From Tateyamaria sp. ANG-S1 (GTDB lineage Bacteria > Pseudomonadota > Alphaproteobacteria > Rhodobacterales > Rhodobacteraceae): a DNA stretch of 49,762 nucleotides. The notes beneath the pieces are model-generated. The model did no database searches. It saw nothing but the letters and a program-made list of their open reading frames with translations, and was not told the DNA's origin. The stretch is from positions 1 through 49,762 of the forward strand of contig NZ_JWLL01000014.1 of NCBI RefSeq assembly GCF_000814025.1. The letters are read 5' to 3'. Positions 41,397 through 49,762 of the stretch are shown here, piece after piece. Position 1 is the first letter of the stretch; each line of letters begins with the position of its first letter. Both the position numbers and the translations under genes were made by a program.

Positions 41397-42677
41397 TTAG
41401 TTATAGAAGTAGTCGACCAGGAACAGCGGGATCGCCGGGATGTAGGTGCACATCAACAGCACCGTCAGCAGGACCGCGATGAAGTAGATATTCACCTTGG
41501 TCACGTCCCAGATATTCGCCCGCGCCACCGCACAGGCGGTGATCAACACGCTCGCCACAGGCGGCGTCTGCTGCCCGATCGCCAAGTTCAGCGTCACCAC
41601 CAGACCGAAGTGGATCGGGTTGATCCCCACCGCGTCGATCAGCGGGATAACAATCGGCACCACAAGAATGATGGCCGCCGCCGAGTGCAGGAAGAACCCG
41701 ATCACCAGGAAGAAGAAGTTGAGGATTAGAAGGACCACCCACTTGTTGTCAGTGATGCTCAGGATCGCGCCCGCCAGTTCCTGCGGATACTGCGCACGGG
41801 TCAGGAACCCGCCCATGACCACGGACGCGGCCACCAGCAGCATAACAACCGCCGTCTGCATACCCCCGTCCAGCATCGAGCGTTGCAGGTGGCGCAGATC
41901 GACCTGCCGATACCACAGGCTGATCGCGATGGCCGCCAGCACGGCCAGCCCCGCCGCCTCGGTCGCTGTGACATAGCCGCCAAAGATACCACCAAGGATA
42001 ATCACCGGCAGGGCAAAGGTCGGCAGAGCGTCAACGAATGCGCGCCAAAGCACCCGACCCGAAAACGCCTCTTCCCGCGGCAGGTCATAGCGCACCGCAA
42101 ACCAGTAGGCGACGCCCATCAACCCAGCAGCCCCCATCAGACCGGGCACGACACCCGCGACAAACAACTGCTCCACCGACACGTTGGCCGATGTTGCGTA
42201 CAGGATCATAGGAATGGACGGCGGAATGATGATGGCCAGCGAGGCCGAGGACGACGTGACCGCCGCCGACAGCGCACCGGAATAGCCACGCTTTTTCATC
42301 TGCGGGATCATCACCGACCCCATCGCCGCCACATCCGCGACAGCCGAGCCGGAGATCTCGGCAAAGAACAGTGACACACCAATGTTCACATGCGCCAGCC
42401 CGCCCCGGATGAACCCGATCAGCGCCGCCACGAAGTTGATCAGCCGGTCGGTGATGCCACCCGCGTTCATGATCGCGCCCGCCAGCACGAACATCGGGAT
42501 GGCGATCAGCGAAAACTTGGTCGCGCCGCCATACATATCGAGTGCGACGTTCACCAGCGACCCGGTGCCTTCAAGCACCAGCAAGCCCCCAATGGCCGAC
42601 ACGGCCAGCGCCACGCCAATAGGCACGTTCAGACAGATCATCGCCACCATCGCGATGAAGATCCCCAGCATCAGCAT
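41397..42677 (-). CDS. dctM: TRAP transporter large membrane subunit DctM
   Basis: Product of 426 aa with twelve or so hydrophobic helices. Family stretches include NVPIGVALAVSAIGGLL, FSLIAIPMFVLAGAIMNAGGITDRL, ISGSAVADVAAMGSVMIP, SSSASLAIIIPPSIPMILYA and HFGLVVTLNLAIGQQTPPVAS. It drives sodium-coupled uptake of a carboxylate delivered by DctP. The start shares one base with the dctQ stop (TGATG). The gene is the fourth in the aminotransferase-dctP-dctQ-dctM-glcG order. Confidence 0.9.
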   Translation of the reverse strand: MLMLGIFIAMVAMICLNVPIGVALAVSAIGGLLVLEGTGSLVNVALDMYGGATKFSLIAIPMFVLAGAIMNAGGITDRLINFVAALIGFIRGGLAHVNIGVSLFFAEISGSAVADVAAMGSVMIPQMKKRGYSGALSAAVTSSSASLAIIIPPSIPMILYATSANVSVEQLFVAGVVPGLMGAAGLMGVAYWFAVRYDLPREEAFSGRVLWRAFVDALPTFALPVIILGGIFGGYVTATEAAGLAVLAAIAISLWYRQVDLRHLQRSMLDGGMQTAVVMLLVAASVVMGGFLTRAQYPQELAGAILSITDNKWVVLLILNFFFLVIGFFLHSAAAIILVVPIVIPLIDAVGINPIHFGLVVTLNLAIGQQTPPVASVLITACAVARANIWDVTKVNIYFIAVLLTVLLMCTYIPAIPLFLVDYFYN

Positions 42678-43219
42678 CAGGCGTTCCCCGCTTTCTTCAT
42701 CTCGGTTTCCACCTCTTCTTCGATCTCAGCATGTTCCAGCGACACGCCCGATGCGGTCTTGCGCCAGTAATCGGGCAGGCTCAGCGCCTGACAGATCAGG
42801 AACAACACGGCACCGATGGGAATGACGGATTGGGCAAAGCTGACCGGCACCCAGGTCAGTGACACCAGCGACATGCCCCCCAGGATGGTCATCACCGTGT
42901 ATCCGGCCCACGCGAGCAGCACGAAAAAGCCTGCTGTGACCAGCTCGGCCAGCGCCACAGCCCACATGCGCCACGGCATCCCGATGGAGAGCAGCACGCT
43001 GTCAAACCCGATATGGCGCCGCCGCAAAACAGCCAGCGCCGACCCGTAATAGGTGATCCACGCCAGCATGATCGCCGCCACCTCGTCATACCAGGCCAGG
43101 CTCGACCCCAAGAGGCGGTAGGTCACGGCGACCACCACGACAGTCGTCAGGATCACCATCAACAGGATCACGAAGTTTTCGAGGACAACCTCAAAGAAAG
43201 TCTGCAGTGCTTTGAGCAT
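42677..43219 (-). CDS. dctQ: TRAP transporter small membrane subunit DctQ
   Basis: Product of 180 aa with four helices: LENFVILLMVILTTVVVVAVTY, LAWYDEVAAIMLAWITYYGSA (with the W-x-[DE]-E element of DctQ), MWAVALAELVTAGFFVLLAWAGY and AQSVIPIGAVLFLICQALSL. It bridges DctP and DctM in the inner membrane. I chose ATG at 43219, five bases after an AAGGAC site; the frame is open to 43270. It ends in an acidic cytosolic tail (HAEIEEEVETEMKK). Confidence 0.87.
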   Translation of the reverse strand: MLKALQTFFEVVLENFVILLMVILTTVVVVAVTYRLLGSSLAWYDEVAAIMLAWITYYGSALAVLRRRHIGFDSVLLSIGMPWRMWAVALAELVTAGFFVLLAWAGYTVMTILGGMSLVSLTWVPVSFAQSVIPIGAVLFLICQALSLPDYWRKTASGVSLEHAEIEEEVETEMKKAGNA

Positions 43220-43327
43220 GGGAGGTCCTTGCCGGGCGCCGGGCCCGGAGAAGTCAGAAGACGATGTCATTTAAGCGTACCCTAAAGCAGGCAAGGGACC
43301 GATTGCGGCCCCTCGCCCGGTCTCAGG

Positions 43328-44308
43328 TCAGGACCCTGAGGCGAGGTTCTGGATACGCTCGATCAGGTCCGCGCCGCCATCCACGGTGCTCGCAAACTCG
43401 TCGTAGATCGCGGTAGAGGCGTCGATGAAGGCTTGGTTGTCCGCCTCGTTCACTTGCACACCGGCTGCCTTGATCACATCGAGGAGTTCTACTTCCAGCT
43501 TCGCGGCATGGTCATAGACGAAATCCTGCGTCTCGGCCCCGCACGCCTCAAGATCGGCACGCACGTCTTCGGGCAGTTGCTGCCAGCGCCGCTCGGACAC
43601 CAGAACATACCCGGGGGTATAGACGTGTCCGGTGATCGACAGGTATTCCTGCACTTCCTGGAACTTGGCCGACGCGATCTGGGCATAGGGGTTTTCCTGC
43701 CCGTCAATTACGTTGGTCTGCAGTGCGGTGAACACTTCCGAGAACGCCATCGGCGTCGGGTTGGCACCATATTGCTGGAACATCTTCACCCGCCACTCGC
43801 CATTGGGCGTACGCAGCTTGATGCCTTGCAGGTCCTCGGGCGTGTTGATGGGACGCGTATTGTTGGTGATGTGGCGGAAGCCATTTTCGAAGTAGCCAAT
43901 GATCCGGTAGCCTTGGCTTTGCGCGGCCTCCTGGAACACATCTCCCAACTCGGCCTGAATGCGGCGCATGTGGTCGCGGTCCTGCACGATGTAGGGCATC
44001 TCGAACACGCCGAACTCGGGCGCCACCGACGACATCACCGACGACGGCAGCGAGAAATCGACCTGCCCCAGCTTCAGCTTCTGCAGCAGCTCACGGTCCT
44101 TGCCCAGCTGGCTCGCGCCAAAGGTTTGCACCTCGGCCCGGTCGCCTAGCTTGCCGTTCGCACATTCGGCAAAGGCATCCGCCGATGCCTCAAACAGCGA
44201 GCCAGGGTTGCCAACATGGCCAAAGCGCAGGGTCAGGTCGGCCGCCGTCGCTGCCAAAGGCATGGCAATGGCCGCCACACTGGCCAGTATGGTTGCTTTG
44301 AGTTTCAT
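43328..44308 (-). CDS. dctP: TRAP substrate-binding protein DctP
   Basis: Product of 326 aa with a Sec signal (MKLKATILASVAAIAMPLAATAA). The mature protein begins LTLRFGHVGNPGSLFEASADAF and contains LLQKLKLGQVDFSLP, GIKLRTPNGEWRVKMFQQYGANPTPM (with the Arg that pairs with the ligand carboxylate) and FSEVFTALQTNVIDGQENPY. It binds the substrate in the periplasm. Ligand identity cannot be read off. Its operon with an aminotransferase and GlcG, and the neighbouring hydroxyacid dehydrogenase, points to a small hydroxy-, oxo- or amino-acid. Confidence 0.9.
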   Translation of the reverse strand: MKLKATILASVAAIAMPLAATAADLTLRFGHVGNPGSLFEASADAFAECANGKLGDRAEVQTFGASQLGKDRELLQKLKLGQVDFSLPSSVMSSVAPEFGVFEMPYIVQDRDHMRRIQAELGDVFQEAAQSQGYRIIGYFENGFRHITNNTRPINTPEDLQGIKLRTPNGEWRVKMFQQYGANPTPMAFSEVFTALQTNVIDGQENPYAQIASAKFQEVQEYLSITGHVYTPGYVLVSERRWQQLPEDVRADLEACGAETQDFVYDHAAKLEVELLDVIKAAGVQVNEADNQAFIDASTAIYDEFASTVDGGADLIERIQNLASGS

Positions 44309-44342
44309 GGTTTTCCTCCCTTGGTGCCCCGTTTTTGGGGCG

Positions 44343-45530
44343 TTATTCCGCGGCCACCCGCGTATCTGTCGTGTCCTTCAGATGCTCCATCGCCGCCTGC
44401 GCGCCGCCCGCCTGATGCGGGACACCGGCCTTGGCCAAGCCCATCTCGACCCCGGACAAGGTCGCCATCAGCATCAAATCGTTGAAATCGCCCAGATGCC
44501 CGATGCGGAACACCTTGTCGGCCACCTTGGACAGGCCATTGCCCAGCGAAATGTCATAGTGCTTGAGCGTCGTCGCCCGGAACCCATCCGCCGAATGCCC
44601 GCCCGGCATCAAAACAGCGGTCAGCACGCCGGACTCTTCACCCTGCCGCGCGCACAGCACTTCCAGCCCCCAGGCCCGGACCGCCGCCCGCGTCGCCGCA
44701 CCGTGCCGCGCATGACGGGCAAAGACATTGTCCAGCCCCTCTTCATGCAGCATCGCGATGGCCTCGTTCAGACCATAAAGCAGGTTGGTGCCCGGCGTGT
44801 ACGGGAAATACCCCGTCTCGTTCGGACCCACCATGTCCTGCCAATCCCAGTAGCTGCGCGGCGTCTCGACGCTCTTAGAATGCTCCATCGCCCGTGCACT
44901 CACGGCGTTAAAGCTCAGCCCCGGCGGCAGCATCAGACCCTTCTGAGAGCCCGACACACACACATCCACGCCCCACTCGTCAAAGCGGAAGTCAATCGAG
45001 GCCAGGCCCGAAATCGTATCCACCATCAAAAGCGCCGGATGCCCCGCCGCATCAATCGCCTTGCGCACCTCGGCCACATTCGAAACCGACCCGGTCGAGG
45101 TCTCGTTGTGCACAACACACACCGCCTTGATCTCGTGGCCCGTATCCTCGCGCAGCCGCGCCTCGATCCGGTCAGGCTCTGCCCCGCCGCGCCAGTCCCC
45201 TTCCAGAAACTCCGGCTCCATCCCGATCTTGCGCGCCATCTTGTTCCACAAGGTCGCGAAATGCCCCGTCTCAAACATCAGCACCTTGTCACCGGGGTTC
45301 AGCGTGTTGACCAGCGCCGCTTCCCACGCACCGGTGCCCGAGGACGGGTAGATGAACACATGGCTTTCGGTCTTGAAGATGCTCTTCATCCCCTCCAGCG
45401 CCGTCTTGCCCACCTCGGCAAAATCCGGGCCGCGATGGTCAATGGTCTGCGCGCTGATGGCACGCAGGATACGGTCTGGCACCGCACTCGGCCCCGGAAT
45501 CTGCAGGAAATGTCGGCCAGCCTGGCGCAT
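44343..45530 (-). CDS. class V aminotransferase, serine/alanine-glyoxylate type (BhcA paralogue)
   Basis: Product of 395 aa. It shows QIPGPSAVPDRILRA, the cofactor-phosphate loop YPSSGTGAWEAALVN, HNETSTGSVSNVAEVR, LLMVDTISGLASIDFRFDEW and GSQKGLMLPPG with the PLP lysine at ~197. The whole layout parallels BhcA (35524) closely, so they are paralogues within 10 kb. It probably uses glyoxylate or another small oxo acid as acceptor; serine-glyoxylate or alanine-glyoxylate exchange are the usual activities. It is first in the operon with dctPQM and glcG, divergent from the FAD/Fe-S dehydrogenase gene. It may transaminate the transported amino acid. Confidence 0.87.
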   Translation of the reverse strand: MRQAGRHFLQIPGPSAVPDRILRAISAQTIDHRGPDFAEVGKTALEGMKSIFKTESHVFIYPSSGTGAWEAALVNTLNPGDKVLMFETGHFATLWNKMARKIGMEPEFLEGDWRGGAEPDRIEARLREDTGHEIKAVCVVHNETSTGSVSNVAEVRKAIDAAGHPALLMVDTISGLASIDFRFDEWGVDVCVSGSQKGLMLPPGLSFNAVSARAMEHSKSVETPRSYWDWQDMVGPNETGYFPYTPGTNLLYGLNEAIAMLHEEGLDNVFARHARHGAATRAAVRAWGLEVLCARQGEESGVLTAVLMPGGHSADGFRATTLKHYDISLGNGLSKVADKVFRIGHLGDFNDLMLMATLSGVEMGLAKAGVPHQAGGAQAAMEHLKDTTDTRVAAE

Positions 45531-45594
45531 GGATATTATCCTCCCGAAATGCGCCGTTTGCCCGACGCGATTAGCTGTTGCAAAAAACGTAATT

Positions 45595-45604
45595 ATGAAT
45601 TCAT
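45595..45604. promoter_or_regulatory. candidate operator in the divergent aminotransferase / dehydrogenase region
   Basis: ATGAATTCAT is a perfect ten-base palindrome inside an AT-rich core of the 140-base divergent promoter region, 65 bases upstream of the aminotransferase start and 67 upstream of the dehydrogenase start. The nearby GntR regulator is the obvious candidate ligand. Confidence 0.35.
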
Positions 45605-45670
45605 TATTCAGTCAAGCAAAATCTTGAAGCCCCGTAGAACGGGCCGGGATTGGGAGGTTACATAGAACAC

Positions 45671-48544
45671 ATGCGAGAAAACACGCATCTTTTCAAACGC
45701 TTGGCTTCAGAAGCACAGGGTGAGGTCATGGCCGATCCCGCCAGCCGCGCACGATACGCCACCGACGCCTCCATCTACCAAATGGTACCAGAAGCGGTCG
45801 TTTTGCCCCGGTCAGAGGCCGATGTCGAAGCCGTCATGCAGATCGCGCGAGAGGAAGAAACACCCGTCCTGCCACGAGGTGGCGGCACCTCACAATGCGG
45901 TCAAACGGTCAACCGTGCCGTGGTGCTCGACAACACACGCCATCTGAACAAGATCATCCACATCGATCCCGAAAAGCTCACCGTCAAGGTGCAGCCAGGC
46001 GTCGTCCTTGACGAATTGAACCGCGCCCTGAAACCGCACGGCCTGTGGTTCCCTGTCGATCCCTCCACCGCCTCGCGCTGCACGCTGGGCGGCATGGCCG
46101 CCAACAACTCCTCGGGCGGCAAATCCCTGCGCTACGGCATCATGCGCGACAACGTCCGCGCGATCTCTGCCATTCTGCCCGATTGCACCCGCGCCCGCTT
46201 CAACGGCGCCGACCCTGCACCCGGCCCCTACGCCGATCTGGTATGCGACATGCGCGCCCTCGGCCAGCGCGAAGCGGACGAAATCGATGCCCGCTTCCCC
46301 GAGGTCCAACGCCGCGTCGGCGGCTACAACATCGACGCCCTGACAGGCAATGACGTGAACATGGCTCACCTACTCGTGGGGTCAGAAGGCACGCTGGCCT
46401 ATTTCACCGAACTGGACCTGAGCCTCGCCCACCTGCCCGGCGAAAAGGTGCTGGGCATCTGCCACTTCCCCACCTTCTACGCGGCGATGGATGCCGCGCA
46501 GCATCTGGTCACGCTGGACCCGCAAGCGGTCGAGCTGATCGACGACACGATGATCGCACTCGGGCGCGCCATCCCACTTTTCGCCAAAACCATCGAGGCG
46601 TTCGTCGAAGGCGCCCCCGCCGCTCTCCTGCTGGTTGAATTCGCCGAAGGGGACGCCGCCGCCAACGCCGCCAAACTCGCGCAACTCGCCGACCTCATGG
46701 GCGATCTGGGTTTTGCCTTCTCAGAAACCGACGCACGCTGGGGCGGTGTCGTGCCCGTCAGCGACCCGAACCTGCAAAACGCCATCGCCGAATACCGCAA
46801 ATCCGGCCTCAACGTGATGATGTCCATGAAAGAGGCGGGCAAACCCATCTCATTCGTCGAGGATTGCGCCGTCGCCCTGCCGGACCTTGCCGAATACACC
46901 CAAGGCCTCACCGACATCTTCGCCCGCCACGGCACGAAGGGGACATGGTATGCCCACGCCTCCGTCGGCTGCCTTCACGTGCGCCCCGTCCTGAACATGC
47001 GGCAGGACAAGGACGTCAAAACCATGCGCGCCATTGCCGAGGAATGCTTTGACCTCGTCAAGCACTACAAAGGCTCGCATTCCGGCGAACACGGCGACGG
47101 CATCGTGCGCTCCGAATTCCACGAAAAGATGTTCGGCCCCCGCATCGTCTCGGCGTTCGAAGAGGTGAAGGCCCGCTTTGATCCCACCGGCCTGATGAAC
47201 CCGGGCAAGATCGTGCACGCCTCCGCCATGGATGACCGCCGCGTCTTCCGCTACGGCCCGAATTACGAGGTGCCCGAGTTCGATACCGCCCTCGACTGGT
47301 CGGCCTGGCCGGGCGCCGCAGGCGGGTTTCAGGGCGCGGTCGAGATGTGCAACAACAACGGTGCCTGCCGCAAGCTGAAGGGCGGCGTCATGTGCCCCTC
47401 CTTCCGCGCCACCCGCAACGAACGCGACGCCACACGCGGGCGCGCCAACACCCTGCGCTTCGCCATCAGCGGCCAGATGCCCGGCGGGCTGACCTCGGAC
47501 GCGATGGCCGATACCATGAAATACTGCGTCTCATGCAAAGCCTGCCGGCGCGAATGCCCCACCGGGGTCGACATGGCCCGCATGAAGATCGAGGTGCTGG
47601 TCGCCCGCCGCCGCGAAAACGGCCTCACCTTCGCCGACAAGCTGGTCGCCCATCTGCCCCGCTATGCCCCCCGGGCCGCACGGGTCGGGTGGTTGATGAA
47701 CCTGCGCAACAAGATCGGCCCGGTCCGCAAACTCACCGAACGGCTCACCGGCGTGTCCCACCGCCGCGACCTGCCCATCTGGTCCGCGAACCCCTTCCGC
47801 GATGAGGAGGCGCAGGACCAAAACCCCGACGTTCTCCTCTTCGCCGACGTCTTCAACCGCTACTTCGAGCCTGAAAACCTCCGCGCCGCCATCAAGGTCA
47901 TGCGCGCCGCCGGTATGCGCGTGGCTATGGCAAAAGACGGTTCAGGCATCAACCTCGACTGCGGCCGCACGCTCCTCGCCACCGGCTGCGTGGACGAAGC
48001 CCGCGCCGAAGCACAGCGCGTCATCGACGCCACCCGCGACGCCGTCGCCAGCGGCATCCCCATCGTCGGGCTCGAACCCTCCTCCATCCTCACCTTCCGC
48101 GACGAATTCCTCGCACTCTGCCCTGGCCCCGACGCCCAAGCGCTCGCCGACAACGCCAAGACGTTCGAGGAATTTTTGATCACCGCCCCCGCGCTCCCCC
48201 TCAAACCGCTGAACCGCCCCATCCACGTCCACGGCCACTGCCACCAGAAGGCGCACGCGGCCGTCACCCCCATGCTCGACCTCCTGCGCCAGATCCCCGA
48301 CGCGCAGGTGCACATGATCGAAACCAGCTGCTGCGGCATGGCGGGCGCATTCGGCTACGCCCCCGACACGATCGACGTCTCGCTCAAGATGGCCGGGCTC
48401 GACCTCTTCCCGGCGCTCGACGCCGCCCCCGACGACGCGATCGTCGTCGCCGATGGCACCTCTTGCCGGCACCAGATCACCGACGGCACGCCGCGCAGGC
48501 CAATGCACGTCGCACGCTTGCTGGAACAGGCACTTGATGGCTAG
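45671..48544 (+). CDS. FAD- and Fe-S-containing 2-hydroxyacid dehydrogenase
   Basis: Product of 957 aa from ATG at 45671 (a TTG at 45650 is possible; GGGAGG lies between). The N-terminal half is a GlcD/Dld-like flavoprotein: VLPRGGGTSQCGQTVN, VQPGVVLDELNRAL, TLGGMAANNSSGGKSLRYG, HLLVGSEGTLAYFTE and the active-site end HSGEHGDGIVRSEF. The second half carries two Fe-S sites (CNNNGACRK...MCPSF and CVSCKACRRECPTGVDMARM), then paired CCG domains (HGHCHQKAH, SCCGMAGAFGY) as in GlcF. It resembles the YdiJ/D-2-hydroxyacid dehydrogenase type, in which GlcD and GlcF functions are fused. It should oxidise a D-2-hydroxyacid or glycolate and pass electrons to quinone. Confidence 0.87.
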   Translation: MRENTHLFKRLASEAQGEVMADPASRARYATDASIYQMVPEAVVLPRSEADVEAVMQIAREEETPVLPRGGGTSQCGQTVNRAVVLDNTRHLNKIIHIDPEKLTVKVQPGVVLDELNRALKPHGLWFPVDPSTASRCTLGGMAANNSSGGKSLRYGIMRDNVRAISAILPDCTRARFNGADPAPGPYADLVCDMRALGQREADEIDARFPEVQRRVGGYNIDALTGNDVNMAHLLVGSEGTLAYFTELDLSLAHLPGEKVLGICHFPTFYAAMDAAQHLVTLDPQAVELIDDTMIALGRAIPLFAKTIEAFVEGAPAALLLVEFAEGDAAANAAKLAQLADLMGDLGFAFSETDARWGGVVPVSDPNLQNAIAEYRKSGLNVMMSMKEAGKPISFVEDCAVALPDLAEYTQGLTDIFARHGTKGTWYAHASVGCLHVRPVLNMRQDKDVKTMRAIAEECFDLVKHYKGSHSGEHGDGIVRSEFHEKMFGPRIVSAFEEVKARFDPTGLMNPGKIVHASAMDDRRVFRYGPNYEVPEFDTALDWSAWPGAAGGFQGAVEMCNNNGACRKLKGGVMCPSFRATRNERDATRGRANTLRFAISGQMPGGLTSDAMADTMKYCVSCKACRRECPTGVDMARMKIEVLVARRRENGLTFADKLVAHLPRYAPRAARVGWLMNLRNKIGPVRKLTERLTGVSHRRDLPIWSANPFRDEEAQDQNPDVLLFADVFNRYFEPENLRAAIKVMRAAGMRVAMAKDGSGINLDCGRTLLATGCVDEARAEAQRVIDATRDAVASGIPIVGLEPSSILTFRDEFLALCPGPDAQALADNAKTFEEFLITAPALPLKPLNRPIHVHGHCHQKAHAAVTPMLDLLRQIPDAQVHMIETSCCGMAGAFGYAPDTIDVSLKMAGLDLFPALDAAPDDAIVVADGTSCRHQITDGTPRRPMHVARLLEQALDG

Positions 48545-48553
48545 GATACCGAC

Positions 48554-49225
48554 ATGAACCTGACCCAAAGCATCAAACGCCCGACCCTGCACGAAGAGCT
48601 CGTGGAACGGCTCCGCGACCTCGTGGTCGAAGACGCGCTGAAACCCGGCGAAAAGGTACCGGAGAAAGACCTCTGCGCCTCCTTCGGCGTCTCCCGCACG
48701 CCCCTGCGCGAAGCGCTTAAGGTGCTCGCCTCCGAAGGGCTAGTCGAGCTGCAGGCCAACCGCGGCGCCCGCGTGACCGAGGTGACGCGGCAAGAGCTGG
48801 AAAACACCTTCCCCCTGATCGCAGTCCTCGAACAGCTGGCAGGCGAACAGGCCTGCACGCACATGGACGCCGCCGCCATCGCGCACATCGCCCAGCGGCA
48901 CGACGACATGATCGCCGCCTACAAGGCGCGCGATAGGCAGGCGTACTTCCAGGCCAACCAGGACATCCACAACGCCCTGATCGAAGGGGCGAAAAACGAG
49001 GTGCTCGAAGCGCACCACCGCATGCTCGCCGTTCGCGTCCGGCGCGCGCGCTTCATGGTGAACCTGTCCGACGAACGCTGGTCACAGGCCATCGCGGAAC
49101 ACGAACAGATGATGGAAAAGCTGCACGCCCGCGACGCCGAAGGCCTCGGCGCGCTGATGAAGCAACACATGCTGAACAAGTTCACCGCCCACATGAAAGC
49201 ATTCGGAGCGGACGACGCGGCCTAG
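48554..49225 (+). CDS. GntR-family (FadR/FCD type) regulator
   Basis: Product of 223 aa. The winged helix (~12-72) reads LHEELVERLRDLVVEDALKP, VPEKDLCASFGVSRTPLREA, LKVLASEGLVELQANRGARV. The C-terminal FCD domain has the metal/ligand helix pattern FPLIAVLEQLAGEQAC, Asn/His residues in YFQANQDIHNALIEGAKN, and EHEQMMEKLHARDAEGL. It starts nine bases after the dehydrogenase gene with AGGA upstream, so they form an operon. It likely senses a small carboxylate and controls the dehydrogenase and the divergent aminotransferase-TRAP operon. A MatR-type role on the adjacent MatB-like gene is an alternative. Confidence 0.87.
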   Translation: MNLTQSIKRPTLHEELVERLRDLVVEDALKPGEKVPEKDLCASFGVSRTPLREALKVLASEGLVELQANRGARVTEVTRQELENTFPLIAVLEQLAGEQACTHMDAAAIAHIAQRHDDMIAAYKARDRQAYFQANQDIHNALIEGAKNEVLEAHHRMLAVRVRRARFMVNLSDERWSQAIAEHEQMMEKLHARDAEGLGALMKQHMLNKFTAHMKAFGADDAA

Positions 49226-49231
49226 GCTCCG

Positions 49232-49762
49232 TCAGGTCATCACAAACAGATCCTTGTGCGCCTCCCGCAGCAGGCTCTTCTGCACCTTGCCCATCGTGTT
49301 TCGCGGCAATTCATCCACGACAATCAGCGCGCGCGGGTGCTTGAACCGCGCCAATGACGCCGCCGCAGCCGCCTTGATCCCCTCGACATCCGGCGTCTCA
49401 CCCGCCACCGGCACAATCAGCCCCACCACCGTCTCTCCAAAATCATCATGCGGCACGCCGATGACCGCACTTTCCAGCACACCGGGCTGGTCATCCAGCA
49501 CCAACTCGATCTCCTTAGGGTATATGTTGTAGCCGCCCGAGATGATCAGATCCTTGTCGCGGCCAACAATATGCACATACCCGTCCGCGTCGATCTTCCC
49601 CAGATCGCCGGTGATGAAAAACCCGTCCGCGCGCAGCTCGGCCGCGGTCTTTTCCGGCATCTTCCAATAGCCCTGAAAGACATTCGGCCCCCGCACCTCA
49701 ATCAGCCCCACCTCACCGTCGACCACAGGCTGGCCGCTCGCACGGTCCGTCACCTTCAGTTC
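49232..49762 (-). CDS. malonyl-CoA synthetase MatB-like, C-terminal part (cut by window end)
   Basis: The last 176 or so residues of an AMP-forming acyl-CoA synthetase. Its 5' part lies beyond the window. Visible are GEVGLIEVRGPNVFQGYWKMPEKT, DGFFITGDLGKIDADGYVHIVGR, the hinge and C-terminal domain DLIISGGYNIYPKEIE, VIGVPHDDFGETVVGL and the catalytic Lys region LPRNTMGKVQKSLLRE. The combination RGPNVFQGYWKMPEKTAAE with KLLRFK-type ending is most like MatB, which activates malonate (or methylmalonate) with CoA. Other short-chain acyl-CoA synthetases are possible. It converges with the GntR gene, six bases between stops. Confidence 0.8.
   Translation of the reverse strand, partial: ELKVTDRASGQPVVDGEVGLIEVRGPNVFQGYWKMPEKTAAELRADGFFITGDLGKIDADGYVHIVGRDKDLIISGGYNIYPKEIELVLDDQPGVLESAVIGVPHDDFGETVVGLIVPVAGETPDVEGIKAAAAASLARFKHPRALIVVDELPRNTMGKVQKSLLREAHKDLFVMT

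Noticed and set aside
1..49762. CRISPR arrays, tRNA or rRNA genes, prophage structural genes
   Set aside because: I looked for regularly spaced repeats, tRNA-like cloverleaf ends and phage morphogenesis proteins and saw none.

Overview
The window looks like a stretch of a Rhodobacteraceae (Roseobacter-group) genome. The evidence is GC-rich alphaproteobacterial coding, a complete beta-hydroxyaspartate cycle operon, a TRAP transporter, a GlnT/Glx operon and many close homologues typical of that group. The first ~10 kb is visibly more AT-rich and carries decayed mobile DNA. The rest is uniformly GC-rich and densely packed.

Left part (1-10.4 kb). A minus-strand surface-glycan operon encodes a three-domain methyltransferase/GT2/GT4-like protein, a GT4-like glycosyltransferase and a methyltransferase. 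A divergent RgpF-like gene follows. Around them is debris: an ABC-transporter ATPase tail, an IS110-type transposase tail, a DUF1403 gene broken by one in-frame TGA, and a CcdA antitoxin whose CcdB partner survives only as its first codons.

Middle part (10.7-28.7 kb). An OpgD-like periplasmic glucan protein faces a minus-strand operon of HAD-UbiA fusion, GtrA, DprE1, DprE2 and a GT-C membrane glycosyltransferase. These are the functions that make and use decaprenyl-phosphoryl-arabinose in mycobacteria, and four of them are in the same order as Rv3789-Rv3792. Divergently, a plus-strand run encodes an AsmA-like protein, a DUF2723 membrane glycosyltransferase, a DUF4185 propeller, a tiny membrane protein, a membrane-anchored PAPS sulfotransferase and an arylsulfotransferase-like propeller. 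An MsbA-like ABC exporter lies beyond. I infer a cell-surface glycan or glycolipid that may carry pentofuranose and sulfate. This is the best candidate for an undescribed system in the window.

Right part (29.2-49.8 kb). A GlxB-GlxC-GlxD-GlnT operon (glutamate-synthase-like, alternatively MgsABC-GmaS) has a cupin regulator and matching palindromes. Next come bhcR and bhcABCD, the glyoxylate-assimilating beta-hydroxyaspartate cycle, with an intrinsic-terminator-like hairpin between bhcC and bhcD and an unusual GAPDH-like gene after bhcD. A minus-strand operon then encodes a second BhcA-like aminotransferase, TRAP DctPQM and a GlcG-like protein. Divergent to it are a single-chain FAD/Fe-S 2-hydroxyacid dehydrogenase and a GntR regulator. 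The window ends in a truncated MatB-like acyl-CoA synthetase. Together these genes suggest uptake and oxidation of a C2-C4 hydroxy or amino acid to glyoxylate/oxaloacetate, followed by carbon-conserving assimilation.
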